Assembly: GCA_032878915.1 (NCBI GenBank)
Contig: JAVQMG010000087.1
Span: forward strand, 7,424,001-7,488,000
Direction of reading: 5' to 3'
Origin: Castanopsis chinensis
Taxonomy: Eukaryota > Streptophyta > Magnoliopsida > Fagales > Fagaceae
DNA length: 64,000 nt
Shown: positions 36,452-47,959 of the stretch, piece by piece
How positions within the stretch are numbered: the first letter of the stretch is position 1
How the letters are laid out: each line of letters begins with the position of its first letter
Notes under the pieces: generated by a model
What the model was told of the DNA's origin: nothing
The model's input: only the letters and a program-made list of their open reading frames with translations
The model's database searches: none
Made by a program: the position numbers and the translations under genes

Positions 36452-36646
36452 ATTTTTTTTTTTTTTTTGATAAGTAAGAATGATATATATACGAAAGGCT
36501 ACTCTATGCACGAAAAATATAGAGCAAACCCAAAAAATACAAGGAGAAGAAAACAGAGAAACAGAAGAGAAAACCAAACAACTAAGAAATTATAAGAAAA
36601 AAAGGGAACAAAGAAAAGAAGGGAGGGAATCACTAGACGTGAGTCC

Positions 36647-37741
36647 TCACACCCGAGACCAATCAAAAAGAGTTCCACTAAAAGAAGCAAGCAACTGATC
36701 ACCGGAGCTCTCCAAATCCTCAAAATTCCTATGATTCCGTTCCTTCCAAATACACCAAAGGATGCACAACGGGACTAAGTTCCATATCTGAGACGAATGT
36801 TTCCCTAACCAATTCCACCAACCAAAAAGTAAGTCTGGGATCGATCTAGGAATAACCCAAGACAAGCCAAAAGTAATAAAAACGAAACTCCATAACTGAT
36901 AAGTCATCTCACAGTGAAGAAGTAAGTGGTCTACCGTCTCTCCACAATGACGGCACATAATGCACTAATCCACAAAATCAAACCTCCTCAATCTCAAATT
37001 ATCTCCCGTTAGGATCTTATTCCAAGCTACACACCAAACAAAAAAAGAGACTCGCCTAGGGGCCTTTACTCTCCAAATTGCTTTCCAAGGAAAGACAGTT
37101 GAGAGAGAATCCCTTAATTTGTTATAATATGACCGGATGTCAAAAGCCCCATTAGGCTTTAACTTTTATCTCATCCGGTCTCCAACCTCCATAGGAGGTT
37201 TAATGGAACCCATTAAACGAAGAAATTGCAGCCCTTCATCCATCTCTCAATCATTAAAAAATCTACTAAAACGAACATTCCAAAATCTTCTCTCCTCTGC
37301 CCCCTGCTTAGACAAAGAAACTTCAACAGAAGCCTCCTTATCAATGGCAATACCATACAGTCTTGGAAATGCCAAATGAAAAGGTTGATCCCCATGCCAC
37401 CCATCCTGCCAAAACCTCACTCTATTCCCCAACCCAACAACAAATTGACAATTTTTGCTGAAATCCTCCCATCCCTTGCGAATACTTCTCCACACACCAC
37501 ACCCATGAACTCCCCTACCCAGCCTTGAGGTCCATCTTCCCCATTCTTTCCTATATTTTGAAGCTACCACCCTCCTCCATAACCTATCCTCTTCCTTCCC
37601 AAACCACCACAACCATTTCCCCAATAAAGCCTTATTTAAGGTAGTAAGTTTCCTTATCCCCAAGCCACTTTTGGCTATAGGCGCACAAACTTTATCCTAT
37701 TTTATCAAGTGAATCTTGCTATCACCCCATAAGAAATCCCT
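36647..37741 (-). pseudogene. LINE copy A, ORF2 3' part (connection and zf-RVT), broken
   Basis: Downstream of the stop at 37742 the homologous reading continues with further stops. 37247-37663 reads GIRKLTTLNKALLGKWLWWF, GWEDFSKNCQFVVG and RFWQDGWHGDQPF. After stops, DIRSYYNKLRDSLS and FPWKAIWRVKAPRRVSFFVW appear near 37040-37130. 36647-36958 reads CRHCGETVDHLLLHC (zf-RVT, CX2CX7-8HX4C), CIWKERNHRNFED and the C-terminus. This part normally lies between the reverse transcriptase and the element end. At least four stops are seen. Confidence 0.82.
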
Positions 37742-39757
37742 TTACAACTTTTCAATTTTAGTAGCCACATGAGTAGGAATTGTGAATAACGAAAGAAAGT
37801 AAGTCGGAAGGCTAGATAGCGTACTCTTGAGTAACATCAAACGACCCCCCTTAGACAGGTACAACTTCTTCCACCTAGCTAATTTCCGCTCTATTCTTTC
37901 CAAGATTGGATTCCAAATTGAAAGGGAGTTATGAGAAGCCCCCAACAGCATGCCAAGATACGACATGGGCAAAGTTCCAACTTTGCAACCCAAGATATCA
38001 GCCAAAGCATGAACATCAACAACCTCTCCTATTGGAACCATTTCACTCTTATGCACATTGACCTTCAAACCTGTTACCGCCTGAAAACTAAGCAACAACA
38101 ACCGAATATGAAGAATTTGCTCCACATCTGCATCACAAAAAAGGATAGTGTCGTCTGCAAATAATAAATGAGAAACACGTTCTCCTCCATCCCTCCTACC
38201 CTCAAGATTAAAACCACGGATTAAACCAGCTCCCTCCACTCTTCTCAGCATCCTACTAAACACCTCCATCATGATCAAAAACAGCAATGGAGATAGTGGA
38301 TCTCCTTGTCTTAAACCCCTTGAACTACCAAAGAAATCAGCTGGAGGCCCATTAATCAAAACAGAAAACTGAATAGTGGATACACAAGTACAGATCCACT
38401 TGCACCACTTCACTCTAAAGCCCATTCTATTCAACAAATATAGCAAAGCCTCCCAATTCACATGATTATAAGCTTTCTCCATATCGAGCTTACAAATAAC
38501 TCCAGGAACCCTACTCTTCCTTTGGCTATCCACACGCTCATTCGCAATAAGAACCGAGTCAAGGATTTGTCTCCCACCCACAAAGCTATTCTGATTCTTA
38601 GAAATCAACTGATCTAAAACCACTCTCAAGCGATTTGCCAAGACCTTAACCAGGATTTTATACACATTTCCCACCAAACTAATAGGTCGAAAATTTCTAA
38701 TATTCGAGGCATCATTCTTTTTAGGAATTAAAGCAATGAAGGTAGCATTAAGGGATTTTTCGAACTTGCAATGTTGGAAAAACTCTTCAAAGACCGCTAA
38801 GACATCTTTCTCCACTACCCTCCAACAATGATGATAGAACGCCATAGTAAACCCATCTGGACCTGGAGTTTTGTCCTCTTCCAAGTCCCTTACAACTTGA
38901 AGAATCTCTTCTCTCTCAAACTTCCTTTCCAACCAAACCCTCTCCATACTCTCAATACGATCAAATTCCAAACCCTCCACAAAAGGCCTCCACTCCTCAG
39001 TCTCCTTGTACAAATTTTTATAAAATTGTACAACTTGATTAGTTACCTCGGAGGCCTCCTCAAAAACCACCCCATCCACCTCCAAGGTTCTTAGATGATT
39101 AAACCTTCTATGGGAGTTAGCCATTTTGTGAAAGAACTTGGTGTTATTATCTCCTTCCTTGATACATAACATCCTAAATTTTTGTCTCCAGGAGATTTCT
39201 TCCAAGGAAAGAAGGTGCTCCACCTCGAACCTCAACTCAGCCCTATGACATTTCTCCCCATCGAAAAGACCAAAATCCCCTTCCTTTGCGTCTAAAGATA
39301 TCAACTCCTCTAATAATTGTTTCTTTTGACATGCTACATTACCAAACTCTCGGCGATTCCATTGCACAATGTCCTCTTTCAGAGCTTTTAGTTTTTTTGC
39401 AAGCACGAAGCTAGGTGTACCTACAAAGGAATGCCGATTCCACCAGGTTTGAACTCTATCCACAAATCCCTCCGACTTCAACCACATATTTTCAAATCTG
39501 AATGGAATTTTCCCCCTTGCCATCCCCCCTGCCTCAAAGAGGATTGGACTGTGGTCTAAGATAGGATGGGGTAAAATCCTTTGAGTAACATCTGAGAAAT
39601 GGTCCTCCCAATCTGGAGTGACCAAAGCTCTATCAATCCTAGACATCGCTAGTAGATCAGAACCACTAGACCAAGTATAGCTACCTCCATCTAAAGGCAA
39701 ATCAACCAAGTTAAGATTCTCAACAAATTCAGAGAATGTTTCCATAGCCAAGGTCAT
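37742..39757 (-). CDS. LINE ORF2 open fragment: endonuclease C-terminus and reverse transcriptase
   Basis: A long uninterrupted frame. The formal ORF begins at 39874, but its first 39 residues come from the tail of the neighbouring LINE copy, so the LINE part starts near Met40 (39757). In ORF numbering: SYTWSSG and MSRIDRALV (66-86) and LDHSPILF (106-113) are the last endonuclease motifs; GDNNTKFFH 241-249; KTPGPDGF 335-342; FRPISLVGNVYKI 395-407; LDMEKAYNHVNW 463-474; RQGDPLSP 522-529; LLFADDTILF 570-579 with the catalytic Asp pair; YLGMLLG 639-645. It ends at a stop (37742-37744) where the family continues, so ORF2 is truncated before zf-RVT. Catalytic residues are intact. Confidence 0.85.
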   Translation of the reverse strand: MTLAMETFSEFVENLNLVDLPLDGGSYTWSSGSDLLAMSRIDRALVTPDWEDHFSDVTQRILPHPILDHSPILFEAGGMARGKIPFRFENMWLKSEGFVDRVQTWWNRHSFVGTPSFVLAKKLKALKEDIVQWNRREFGNVACQKKQLLEELISLDAKEGDFGLFDGEKCHRAELRFEVEHLLSLEEISWRQKFRMLCIKEGDNNTKFFHKMANSHRRFNHLRTLEVDGVVFEEASEVTNQVVQFYKNLYKETEEWRPFVEGLEFDRIESMERVWLERKFEREEILQVVRDLEEDKTPGPDGFTMAFYHHCWRVVEKDVLAVFEEFFQHCKFEKSLNATFIALIPKKNDASNIRNFRPISLVGNVYKILVKVLANRLRVVLDQLISKNQNSFVGGRQILDSVLIANERVDSQRKSRVPGVICKLDMEKAYNHVNWEALLYLLNRMGFRVKWCKWICTCVSTIQFSVLINGPPADFFGSSRGLRQGDPLSPLLFLIMMEVFSRMLRRVEGAGLIRGFNLEGRRDGGERVSHLLFADDTILFCDADVEQILHIRLLLLSFQAVTGLKVNVHKSEMVPIGEVVDVHALADILGCKVGTLPMSYLGMLLGASHNSLSIWNPILERIERKLARWKKLYLSKGGRLMLLKSTLSSLPTYFLSLFTIPTHVATKIEKL

Positions 39758-41166
39758 TTTCTTTTTTTGATAGGTAATCAGAGAAATAATATTAATGATA
39801 AAACAAAGAGAGAAAAGTACAAGATGTTCATGATGATGAACAAGAAAAAAAAAAAAGAGCACATAGCACAACACAAAGAGGGAGATCAGGAAACTAAGCT
39901 AAGGGAAGACACAAAAACAGAGAGAGAAGAACAATCAGTAAAACCCCAACAACGAGACCACTCCCAAAGACTGCGATGATTTAAAGCTTTTAACTCATCC
40001 AACGTCTTCTCCTTGTCCTCAAAAGAACGACGATTTCGTTCCAACCACGCAGTCCATATTAAACACCCTGGAACCATATTCCAAATGTTCGAATTATGCT
40101 TCCTAAGCCACTGATGCCAACAAGATAACAAACCTGCCACCGAACCTGGCATAACCCAATGAATACCGAAAGCCTGAAGCATAAAAGACCATAGGGAATG
40201 AGTGACAGGACAATGAAGAAGAAGGTGGTCTACCGACTCCCCATCTTGGCAACACATAACACACCAATTAGCCAAGGGGCGACCCTTAAGCATAAGGTTA
40301 TCCAAAGTGAGGATCCGACCATGAGCAGCAGTCCACAAAAAGACCACCACTCGTTTAGGAATCTTTGGTTTCCAAATCCCCTTCCAAGGAAACAAAGAAT
40401 TCGAAGCACCCCGAATCACCTGATAGTAAGACCAGGTGTCAAAAATACCATCACCTTTTAGCCGCCAGCAAAAAGTATCACTCCTCTCACCCCGAGGCAT
40501 ACAGGATTGGATAAACTGAAGCAGAGAATAAAAAGCAGCCAACTCCCAATCTTCAAAGGCTCTATAAAACCTCAAATTCCACACTTTAGCAGTGCTCTCT
40601 TCTAGAATCCACAAGACTTCAGAGATGAAAGCACCCTTGACCGTTGAGCACACATAGAGCTCAAGATAGAGATCTTTAAGAAAAATATCACCAATCCACC
40701 TATCATGCCAAAAACGGATACGAGTGCCTTCCCCCGCTACAAAAGATAGATGCTTAGAGAAGCTCTCCCACCCTTCATGAATGCTTCTCCATAGGTCACG
40801 CCCATGAGTCCTCCTGCAAGGTTTAGTGCACCACCCCCCTAGACCCTCGCCATATTTAGAAGAGATAACTCTCCGCTAGAGATGAGTAACTTCATGACCA
40901 AATCTCCACAACCATTTCCCTAATAGAGCTTGATTAAAAGAAACCACACTTCTAATCCCCAAACCACCCATCTCAATGGGTGAGTAAACCTTTTTCCAAG
41001 CCACCAAAGGATACTTGAAACTCCCCTCTGAAGACCTCCAAAGAAAATTCCTCTGAATACTTTCTAATCTAGCAGCCACAGTTTTAGGAATAGTAAAGAG
41101 AGATAAAAACTAAGTAGGGAGACTAGAGAGGGTACTCTTTATCAGCATGAGTCTACCACCCTTCGT
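39758..41166 (-). mobile_element. LINE copy B, 3' fragment
   Basis: The same LINE lineage as copy A, entering at about 41166 with GGRLMLIKSTLSSLPT (late reverse transcriptase/thumb). It then has RLESIQRNFLWRSSEGSFKY and MGGLGIRSVVSFNQALLGKW (40876-41079) and an uninterrupted 255-codon stretch at 39886-40653. It ends with ATTACCTATC and an A run (T run 39758-39766). Its own 5' part is missing. Confidence 0.82.
39886..40653 (-). pseudogene. LINE copy B zf-RVT region
   Basis: A 255-codon frame: AKVWNLRFYRAFEDWELAAF, CWRLKGDGIFDTWSYYQVI, FPWKGIWKPKIPKRVVVFLW, the zinc-binding CVMCCQDGESVDHLLLHC (near 40210-40265) and CLIWTAWLERNRRSFEDKEK. It is the C-terminal segment of ORF2 without a reverse transcriptase, so it has no independent function. 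A stop and a frame change separate it from the upstream piece at 40876-41079. Confidence 0.8.
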
Positions 41167-41875
41167 TCTCTCATTCTCTTTCTTCCCTTATTCCTTATCG
41201 CTAGCAGTAAAGAAATGTTGGGGCAAAACACATGTTACAGTACCATTCTTCAATGTCACCAAGCTTATGGCAGTCAAGGTAAAGAGGTTGAAACCCCTTG
41301 AGGACGAAAATGCTTTTCATTATTATTTCTCAAAAGCAAAAGAAAGTTTTATTAGTGTTATGTTGACTCTACAGAAATGTTGATGTTTCACAGTTGTTTG
41401 GGAAAAAAAGTGGTTGTTGTACTCAATATGACCCTTGAAACAAAGGTTTATAACGCCCTTGTTAATTAATGTAAACACTTAAATTTGAGAAATAGTAACA
41501 AATAGACAAATACCACCCTTGATGTTAGTCACTATGCATAGAAACAGTCATACTATAAGCATGTGGCTCAAATCAAGACCCAATTCCTTGCCAAAACACT
41601 GTAATAATTATTTTAGCACTCACGATTTTTTGTTTATTTGCCAATTAGACTATTATCTTCTTAATGTTTACATATATGGAAAAGCAGTCCTTATTGAAAC
41701 AGCCCATAATATATTGAACCCTGAGAATTTACTTTCCAAGTTACATGGCTGTCAAGCAGCAATGGCTTTCACCATGGTAATGGGGAGAAGCACTATATAT
41801 GGTGCTGTATAAGTTAACACACAAAAAAAGGGGAAAAAAGAGTGTAAAATACATATGCAATAGGAGGTAAAATGA

Positions 41876-44153
41876 TCACTCCCGAGCAACTACAACTACT
41901 TGCTTTCCGACATTTTGGCCACTAAAAATTCCTACAAGAGCTGAAGGGCCATTTTCGAGGCCTTCGGCTGTGTCTTCAACGTATGCTATCTTTCCTTCTC
42001 TAATGTAAGGCAGCACAAGGTCTAAAAAGTTGGGAAAGAGGTGATAGTAATCGTACACTGTAAATCCTTCTATACGAATCCTCTTATATACCAAAGATAA
42101 TAAATTTCTTATGCCATCAGGTTGATAAAGATTGTATTGCGAGATCATTCCAGCTACTGCAATGCGACCGTGGAATCTCATGTTAAGGAGAACTGCATCA
42201 AGCATTTTGCCTCCGACATTATCAAAGTATATGTCAATGCCTTCAGGAAAACACCTAACATAATTACCAAAAAAAAAATGTCAATGCCTCTCAGTTTTTT
42301 ATGAAAGTTGCTCTTGCAGTTGTAACAATTAGGCCTTGATAATGCTGTTGAGATATTTATCAAACGTTAGTTTCTGCCAACGTTTATTCTTTAATGTTAT
42401 GCAATTTGCAGTCATCATGAATAAATTAGTGAATGCAGTGCAATTTTGCCTCACAGCTAATAATGAGAAATTTTGTCTCATTAATTTCTTTTACATAATG
42501 TATATGCAAATTTTCCACTGACCTTTTTAGAGCTGCATCCAAGTCATGCTCTTCCTTATAATTGAAAGCCTCATCGAATCCAAACTTGCTCTTTAGTATA
42601 TCAACCTTGTTCAAATAAAAGCAGAACAAGTGTTGAAATTTCATTTTTAAAAAAAAGCATGTTTCTATATCCCCTGCTTTAAAACAGAGATTAAGCATGC
42701 ATAGCAAAATATTATGCAAATTTGTGTTAAAATACTTTATATGTCTAACCAGAGACAAATAAATAACAACTCGTTCAAGGAGGAAAACAAAAAAGATCAA
42801 ACCTGCAAAATCAGTTCGAATTAAGAACAAAATATATACTATTTTCTCAAATTCATTCAAAATGGATGTTAGTAAAAGGTTATAATATAATTAGAAGATC
42901 AACTTACGTGTACTTTATTGTTGTCACAAATATCCAATTGAATTATTGAATAAAAACAATATTGTTGGTAGCATTGTCAGAACAATGCTTACCTAGTACT
43001 TTTCTCCTTCAAATATTTTAAAGATTCCAATTAAAGTTGATGTACCTTTTCTTTGCTTCCAGCACTTCCAACAACATAACAACCCATCAATTTGGCCAAT
43101 TGCCCAACTAGTTGGCCAACTGCACCAAATGCTGATGAGACAAAAACATATTCTCCTTTCTTTGGTGAGCAGAGTTCATAGAAACCAGCATAAGCAGTCA
43201 TACCAGGCATACCTATGTGCAAAAGTAAATCCAATTAGATGGAGCATTTACTATGTCAATGTTTTTTTTTGAAAGAAAATATCTATAGTTGCTAGTATGC
43301 AGAGGAGGAGATGGTGTAGAGGACAGAAAAGAGTGACATGAACAAGAAAGATTATGTAGAATAATTACACTGCAACATATCAAATTCATCTTTAATCCAG
43401 AGTTCCATGAATTGTATATTCCAATCATATAGAAGATTATGAAGTAAAATCCTTTTTATTTTGTTTCTTTATTTTTCTTGAAAATCAAATCCATCTTATA
43501 AAACTTTTTCCCAATTGATGAGCAAATTACTTACCCAGAAGTCCAGTATAGTAGGAAAGGGGCACATCAGTGTGCTGGATTTTAAATAGGCTTTCAGTCA
43601 TTGTGATGAGGCTGTATTCTTCCCATTTGGTTACCCCCCAAACGAAATCTCCTTTCTTAAAGTCCGGGTGCCCAGATTCCAAAACTTTAGCCACTCCATA
43701 CCCAACTATTGGCTACATGTTTCAACCAAAAAAATAGGTTCATTTGTGAAAGCAAAAACTATGATAACAATTCTCTTTATTTCAAACTGAACCATTTCAT
43801 GGTTTAGATTAAATATAGCAAATTTAAAGGTGTATCCATTGCCAAGTCAAGCAAGAGAGTTATACAGCATATATGCAAGAGAAAGAGAGTGATTCAGTGA
43901 GCTATGAGCATGGGCTTACTGAATGGGGAGCAAAGGAATAAAAAAGGCGATCTGGGATTTTGGCCTTAATGCCTCGCATGTAAGGATCACAGGACAAGTA
44001 AAGGTTCTTCACCAACACTTCTTTTGAACCCTCTGGCACCTTCAAGCTTATGCTACTTGTGTTAAAGTACATGTCCGTTTCTTTGGGATTGCCATCTATG
44101 TAGTCTCTAGCTAGCACCTGTTTGTTTCTCACTTCTTCACCATCACCTGCCAT
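41876..44153 (-). CDS. NADPH-dependent 2-alkenal reductase-like (double-bond reductase), five exons, intact
   Basis: Exons by homology and GT-AG sites: 43920-44153, 43535-43712, 43046-43212, 42523-42605 and 41876-42254. They sum to 1041 bases, 346 residues plus stop, with phases matching the plus-strand paralogues. This zinc-independent MDR family reduces the alpha,beta C=C bond of reactive carbonyls (such as 4-hydroxy-2-nonenal) and phenylpropenal-type substrates, using NADPH in the cytosol. Seen: LYLSCDPYMRG (exon 1), GVAKVLESGHPDF (exon 2), the nucleotide-binding SAFGAVGQLVGQLAKL and YVVGSAGSKEK (exon 3), and GMISQYNL with the Tyr (about 261) that I recall as the proposed catalytic Tyr260 of Arabidopsis AER. 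It ends KQVVVVARE. No stop or frame error was found. The exact substrate cannot be told. Confidence 0.9.
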
Positions 44154-45289
44154 TGCTAAAACCTTTCCCTCTCTCTTTTCCTATAGCCTGTTGCACTGCA
44201 AATAATAAAAGAGAGAAACAATTTTTTATAGGCAAGATAGTGATCGTCATCAGGTTTGTCATGAGCTACAAATTTGACTACGATTCATCAAGAAAGAAAC
44301 ATATAGTGACAATCATATATAGTTTAATAAGAGTATTTGTTGTGAAGTTATAACTTCTACGCATGTTCTTTTTGTACAAGACCCTCCAGATGGCATTAAA
44401 TTGTTCAAAATTGACGGTTTGATTGTAAAACAAAATAAAAAAAAAGGTAGCGCCAGTTCAAGGCCTTGACGCAAAGCCCACATTTTTTAATGGTTTTTTT
44501 TTTTAATGAAAATTTTAATGCTTTACTCCTTTATATAAAAGCACAAAATTGTAGAATAATGCTAAAAATATTACAAATTAATGTATATAAAGCTCACAAA
44601 TTAATGTGTCACCAAGTTACCTTTAGCATTTTTTGAAATTGTACCATAATTAATAAAAATGGGTTGTGCTATTTTTTACTCACCTCAAAGTGATCTCCAA
44701 AATTTTAAACTAATAGAAGTAACACCCAATTTCAAACCATAACATTTTTTTTTTTTGTAGGGTTGGGGAGGAATGTATTGAGACTATAATTTTGTGAAGT
44801 AGTATCCTACCTAGGAGATTGTGAACATTAATAACCTGATTCCCCACTTGGGTAGATATCAATTAGTCTCTATCTCATTCTTAACACTAAAATCAAAATC
44901 TAATATCGGCTAATCTAAGATTAAGCAAACCTAATTTTTAGAAGAATAATAATTTTTTTAATTTTAAATTTAATGTTTAAACCATTATTTTTTATTCTCT
45001 ATATGAAATTAACTTTAATTTGGTTACTATTAATTCATAAAATTAACCTTCATTTGATTAATCTGAATTAAATTTGTTTAATTGATATTTAAATAAAAAA
45101 GACCCCATTTATATGTATTGCCTTAGCCCCGAATTATATGGTGCCGACCTTGGGGGAACTTGAAATCACTTAGCGATTACAGTTACGGAGCCATCGTTGT
45201 TGGACAAATAAGGGCCATGCCCCCCCCCCCCCCCCACACACACACATTTATAAAATAAAGAAAAATTAATGGCATATATTTTTATTTTT
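44154..45289. other. Upstream region of the minus-strand reductase gene
   Basis: The first about 450 bases match the flank of the exon-1 relic at 14270-14590, so the leader and proximal promoter were duplicated together with exon 1. Further out there is a C run at 45220-45235 preceded by GGGCCATG. This resembles the subterminal GGCCATGCCCCCCC (minus-strand reading) of the hAT element at 21622-21640 and may be a hAT end remnant. No gene is seen. Confidence 0.5.
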
Positions 45290-45445
45290 ATTTTTTTATA
45301 AAAGGTTGAAATTCTATTCTAGCCTAATCTAAGTATTTATGTGTGAAACTTCCTTCTTGAGACTTGAACCGCGGCCCTTACTCTCTACACTCTACAAGTA
45401 CTTAAAACTTGAGGAGTGACAATCGCATCAAGTGTGTACGGTGGT
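45290..45445 (-). mobile_element. tRNA-derived SINE
   Basis: The minus strand carries a Pol III B-box-like GCGGTTCAAGTCTC (near 45360-45375), preceded by an A-box-like GATGCGATTGTCACTCC (near 45415-45435). It is followed by GAAGTTTCACACATAAATAC, TTAGATTAGGCTAGAATAGA and a T/A-rich end near 45290. This arrangement is a familiar tRNA-type SINE in woody plants. The ends are approximate and no target duplication was read. Confidence 0.62.
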
Positions 45446-45497
45446 ATTTTAAGAGAAGTTGGGTTGGTTCTTGGTGAGTCATTAATAAATTTTAGTG

Positions 45498-45499
<2 letters not shown>

Positions 45500-45525
<26 letters not shown>
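45500..45525. repeat. Poly(T) tract
   Basis: A homopolymer of about 25-28 T, with a second T run near 45608-45623. Confidence 0.85.
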
Positions 45526-45531
<6 letters not shown>

Positions 45532-45767
45532 TATTTAAGAAATAGCTTAAAACTTGAATTCTTTTCATCTACTTTTCTTATCTATTTCGTTGAGTGATCC
45601 ACTACTCTTTTTTTTTTTTTTTTGGGTTAGGTTTGTGATTTGTGTCTATGCATTGAGCACTATAGCATTAGGCTTACTAAATAGACTTTTTGTGAGCATT
45701 GAAAATTAAATAAATAGCTTAGATTTTCTAGGAAATATGTGTGTGTGCGTGTAGGGAGGGGGGTGGG

Positions 45768-46373
45768 GAATTCTTAGGTACTCTTGGAGTGTGGAGAAAT
45801 AATGCTCCCCTCCTCTCATATTCATAGTGAACCTCACCATGAATGTGAGAGGTAGGGACGAACTTAGGATTTTAAACTAGCTTGCCGTAGTATAAAGAAA
45901 AAAAACTCCAAATTGGTATCCATATAGTATTAAAAATTTATAAATATACAAAATCGTTATTTCTAAATATATTAAGATGCAATTATTTACCAACAAAGAC
46001 AAAATCAAAATCAAAATATATCTTTTTAATACTAGGTTGGCTAGAATTTTTTTATTTTTTATTTATTTGGTTGAAATTAGAGCATTCACAATGGTATTGC
46101 TAAACATTTTAGCTTTTACTACCTTAAAAATCTACTTTATCTATTTTACCACCCCACTTTACAATACAACCAATATCAAATGCTCTATTTTTTTTATCAC
46201 TTCATTAAAAATAATATAAGCAACTCATTAAAATAATAAAGGAAGAGTTAGAATTTGAGTTTTTTAATTGAAGGAAGAAATATAGTCTTAATAAACCTTT
46301 ACCGTAGTTGCAAAAAATTTAGCTTTAGTTTGTCCAATAACATATGATTTTTTGGTTCTTTGGTGGTAAAATA

Positions 46374-46404
<31 letters not shown>

Positions 46405-46690
46405 TGGCTGAAATACAATCTCTATTGTGAATATTTTTATTGTTTTTGTTAAGTTTTTAGGTTGGATAGTTGCTATTTTGATGAGGTTAGCTAGGCTTAT
46501 TGAGGAGAAGGGGAGTCCTAAAGTTTTGTAAGGGAGTTCAACTACAAAATAAAATATATAATAACTTTTAAAAAAAAAAAAATTGGACTTAGGGGGGACT
46601 CAGGCCCCCACCTAGGTCTGTCCCTAGTGAGAGGAGGCAATATCATTCTCCATGTTTTGAGAGTATCTTAGAATTACTCATGTGAGTGAT
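45768..46690. mobile_element. Palindromic MITE, split by a hAT element
   Basis: With 45853-46626 removed, the flanks form an inverted repeat. The left GAATTCTTAGGTACTC, GTGTGGAGAAATAATGCTCC and CCTCCTCTCA match the complement of the right GCAATATCATTCTCCATG, GAGAGTATCTTAGAATT. The result is a hairpin-like element of about 150 bases. Its superfamily cannot be judged because its own target duplication is not clear. Confidence 0.68.
45853..46626. mobile_element. Non-autonomous hAT element with perfect 8 bp target duplication
   Basis: The ends TAGGGACGAACTTAGG and, read from the right, TAGGGACAGACCTAGG match at 13 of 16 positions. Identical GTGAGAGG flanks lie at 45845-45852 and 46627-46634, the 8 bp duplication of hAT elements. 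The 774-base interior is AT-rich, with a TA microsatellite (about 46371-46394), and encodes nothing recognisable. Confidence 0.88.
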
Positions 46691-47675
46691 TGTGCACTTT
46701 ATTTTTATTTATTTATTATTCTATCAAACCAATAAGGAAGATTTATTCAATGTTAAATAGTGAGGTTGCACACTAGTTAATTAACTTTAGCTGATTATCG
46801 ATAATCACTCAAAATGGTCTAATGGTACCTCTGGGTTAAAGGGAAGGGGATAGTTAATAGAGGCAGCATTTTAAACAACCAAAAAAAAAAAAAAAAAATT
46901 GATCATTATCTTTTTTTTTTTTTTTTAAAAAAAAGAAGCTCGTTATCTTACTGATAGTCTGATAAGGATCAGATAATACTTTCAATAACAAAATATTTTT
47001 GAAAACACCATTAGCTCATTATCTTTTTGCCGACCAATACCAGGAAATGATAACATTGTTTTGAATATTGATTGTTTCAACGAACTTAGACAAAAAAATG
47101 CATGCAATTTTGGTGCTGGCATGTGAATGTATTTTCTTATCTCATCCTCTTCCCCTATATATATATATGTGTGTGTGTGTGTGTTTCTCAAAACTTAGAT
47201 GAAAAACGATTGGCAAAGCCGTTAGTGCCACTAATAATTTGTTCAAACCCATCTGATCTTACCTCATCATATATGTAATCTTCAGGCAGTTATTGAGTAT
47301 ATCCAGAAGATCAAAGTCAACAATGTTTAATACTCCTCCCTCCAATAAATATGAGACTCATTTTCACATGTGGGGTTTTATTTTTATGATTCCATGGTTA
47401 AAGGCTTAGGAAAAAGTATTTTGTATCATATTTATTGGATTTTGATATCGCTAACATGATATTATTTGAAATCAAATACTTTTTTCAAAGATATGGAGAT
47501 TTAAAGCATTGATGTATCTATCAGAAATAGTTAGAGGTGTGAATTAGTTAAACTACAAAGTTATTATTAGAATGTCTCAATTTTCATCACCCTACTATTT
47601 CTCAAACTCTATTCCAGTAATAGGAGGAATAGATTTCATGACCAAATTTGAGAAGGAAAAAAAAAATTAAAAATG

Positions 47676-47959
47676 GTACTCTGATTATGTAATGTATTAT
47701 AAATCCGGTTTAAAACACCAGTATTACTATTTTCGTGTATGTTTTAATAAGTATTACTGTTTACTAAAAAAAAAAAAGGGATGTTTATCCCACATTGATT
47801 GTGTGTCTTGTGTCCGCTGTCTATAACTCCAGTCTACAACAACAAATGTTAGAATATTTTGTAATTGTACTTTGGTTATGTAATGTATTATAAATCTGGT
47901 TCAAAACACTAGTATTATTATTTTTGAGTGTGTTTTAATAAGTATTACTGTTTACTAAT
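47676..47959 (+). repeat. Pair of about 92-base direct repeats, 191-base period
   Basis: 47676-47767 and 47867-47959 both read GTACT(C/T)TG(A/G)TTATGTAATG, then TATTATAAATC(C/T)GGTT, AAACAC(C/T)AGTATTA and GTGTTTTAATAAG-type blocks, ending TACTGTTTACTAA. The spacer includes TATCCCACATTGATTGTGTG. This could be a small LTR-like (TRIM) structure or a simple tandem duplication. Confidence 0.75.

Larger units (their letters stand above)
36452..39757 (-). mobile_element. LINE copy A, 5'-truncated in the endonuclease, ending in poly(A)
   Basis: On the minus strand the element enters at 39757 within the endonuclease domain, carries a complete reverse transcriptase and zf-RVT region, and ends in TTACTTATC followed by a long A run (T run at about 36452-36467 on the plus strand). 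There is no RNase H, unlike the LINE at 4840-10375, so this is a different LINE lineage. It directly abuts the poly(A) of LINE copy B. Truncation at the 5' end is the usual outcome of incomplete reverse transcription. Confidence 0.87.

Noticed and set aside
36480..36723. Small frames next to the LINE A poly(A)
   Set aside because: Antisense or 3' untranslated part of the LINE; no independent coding evidence.
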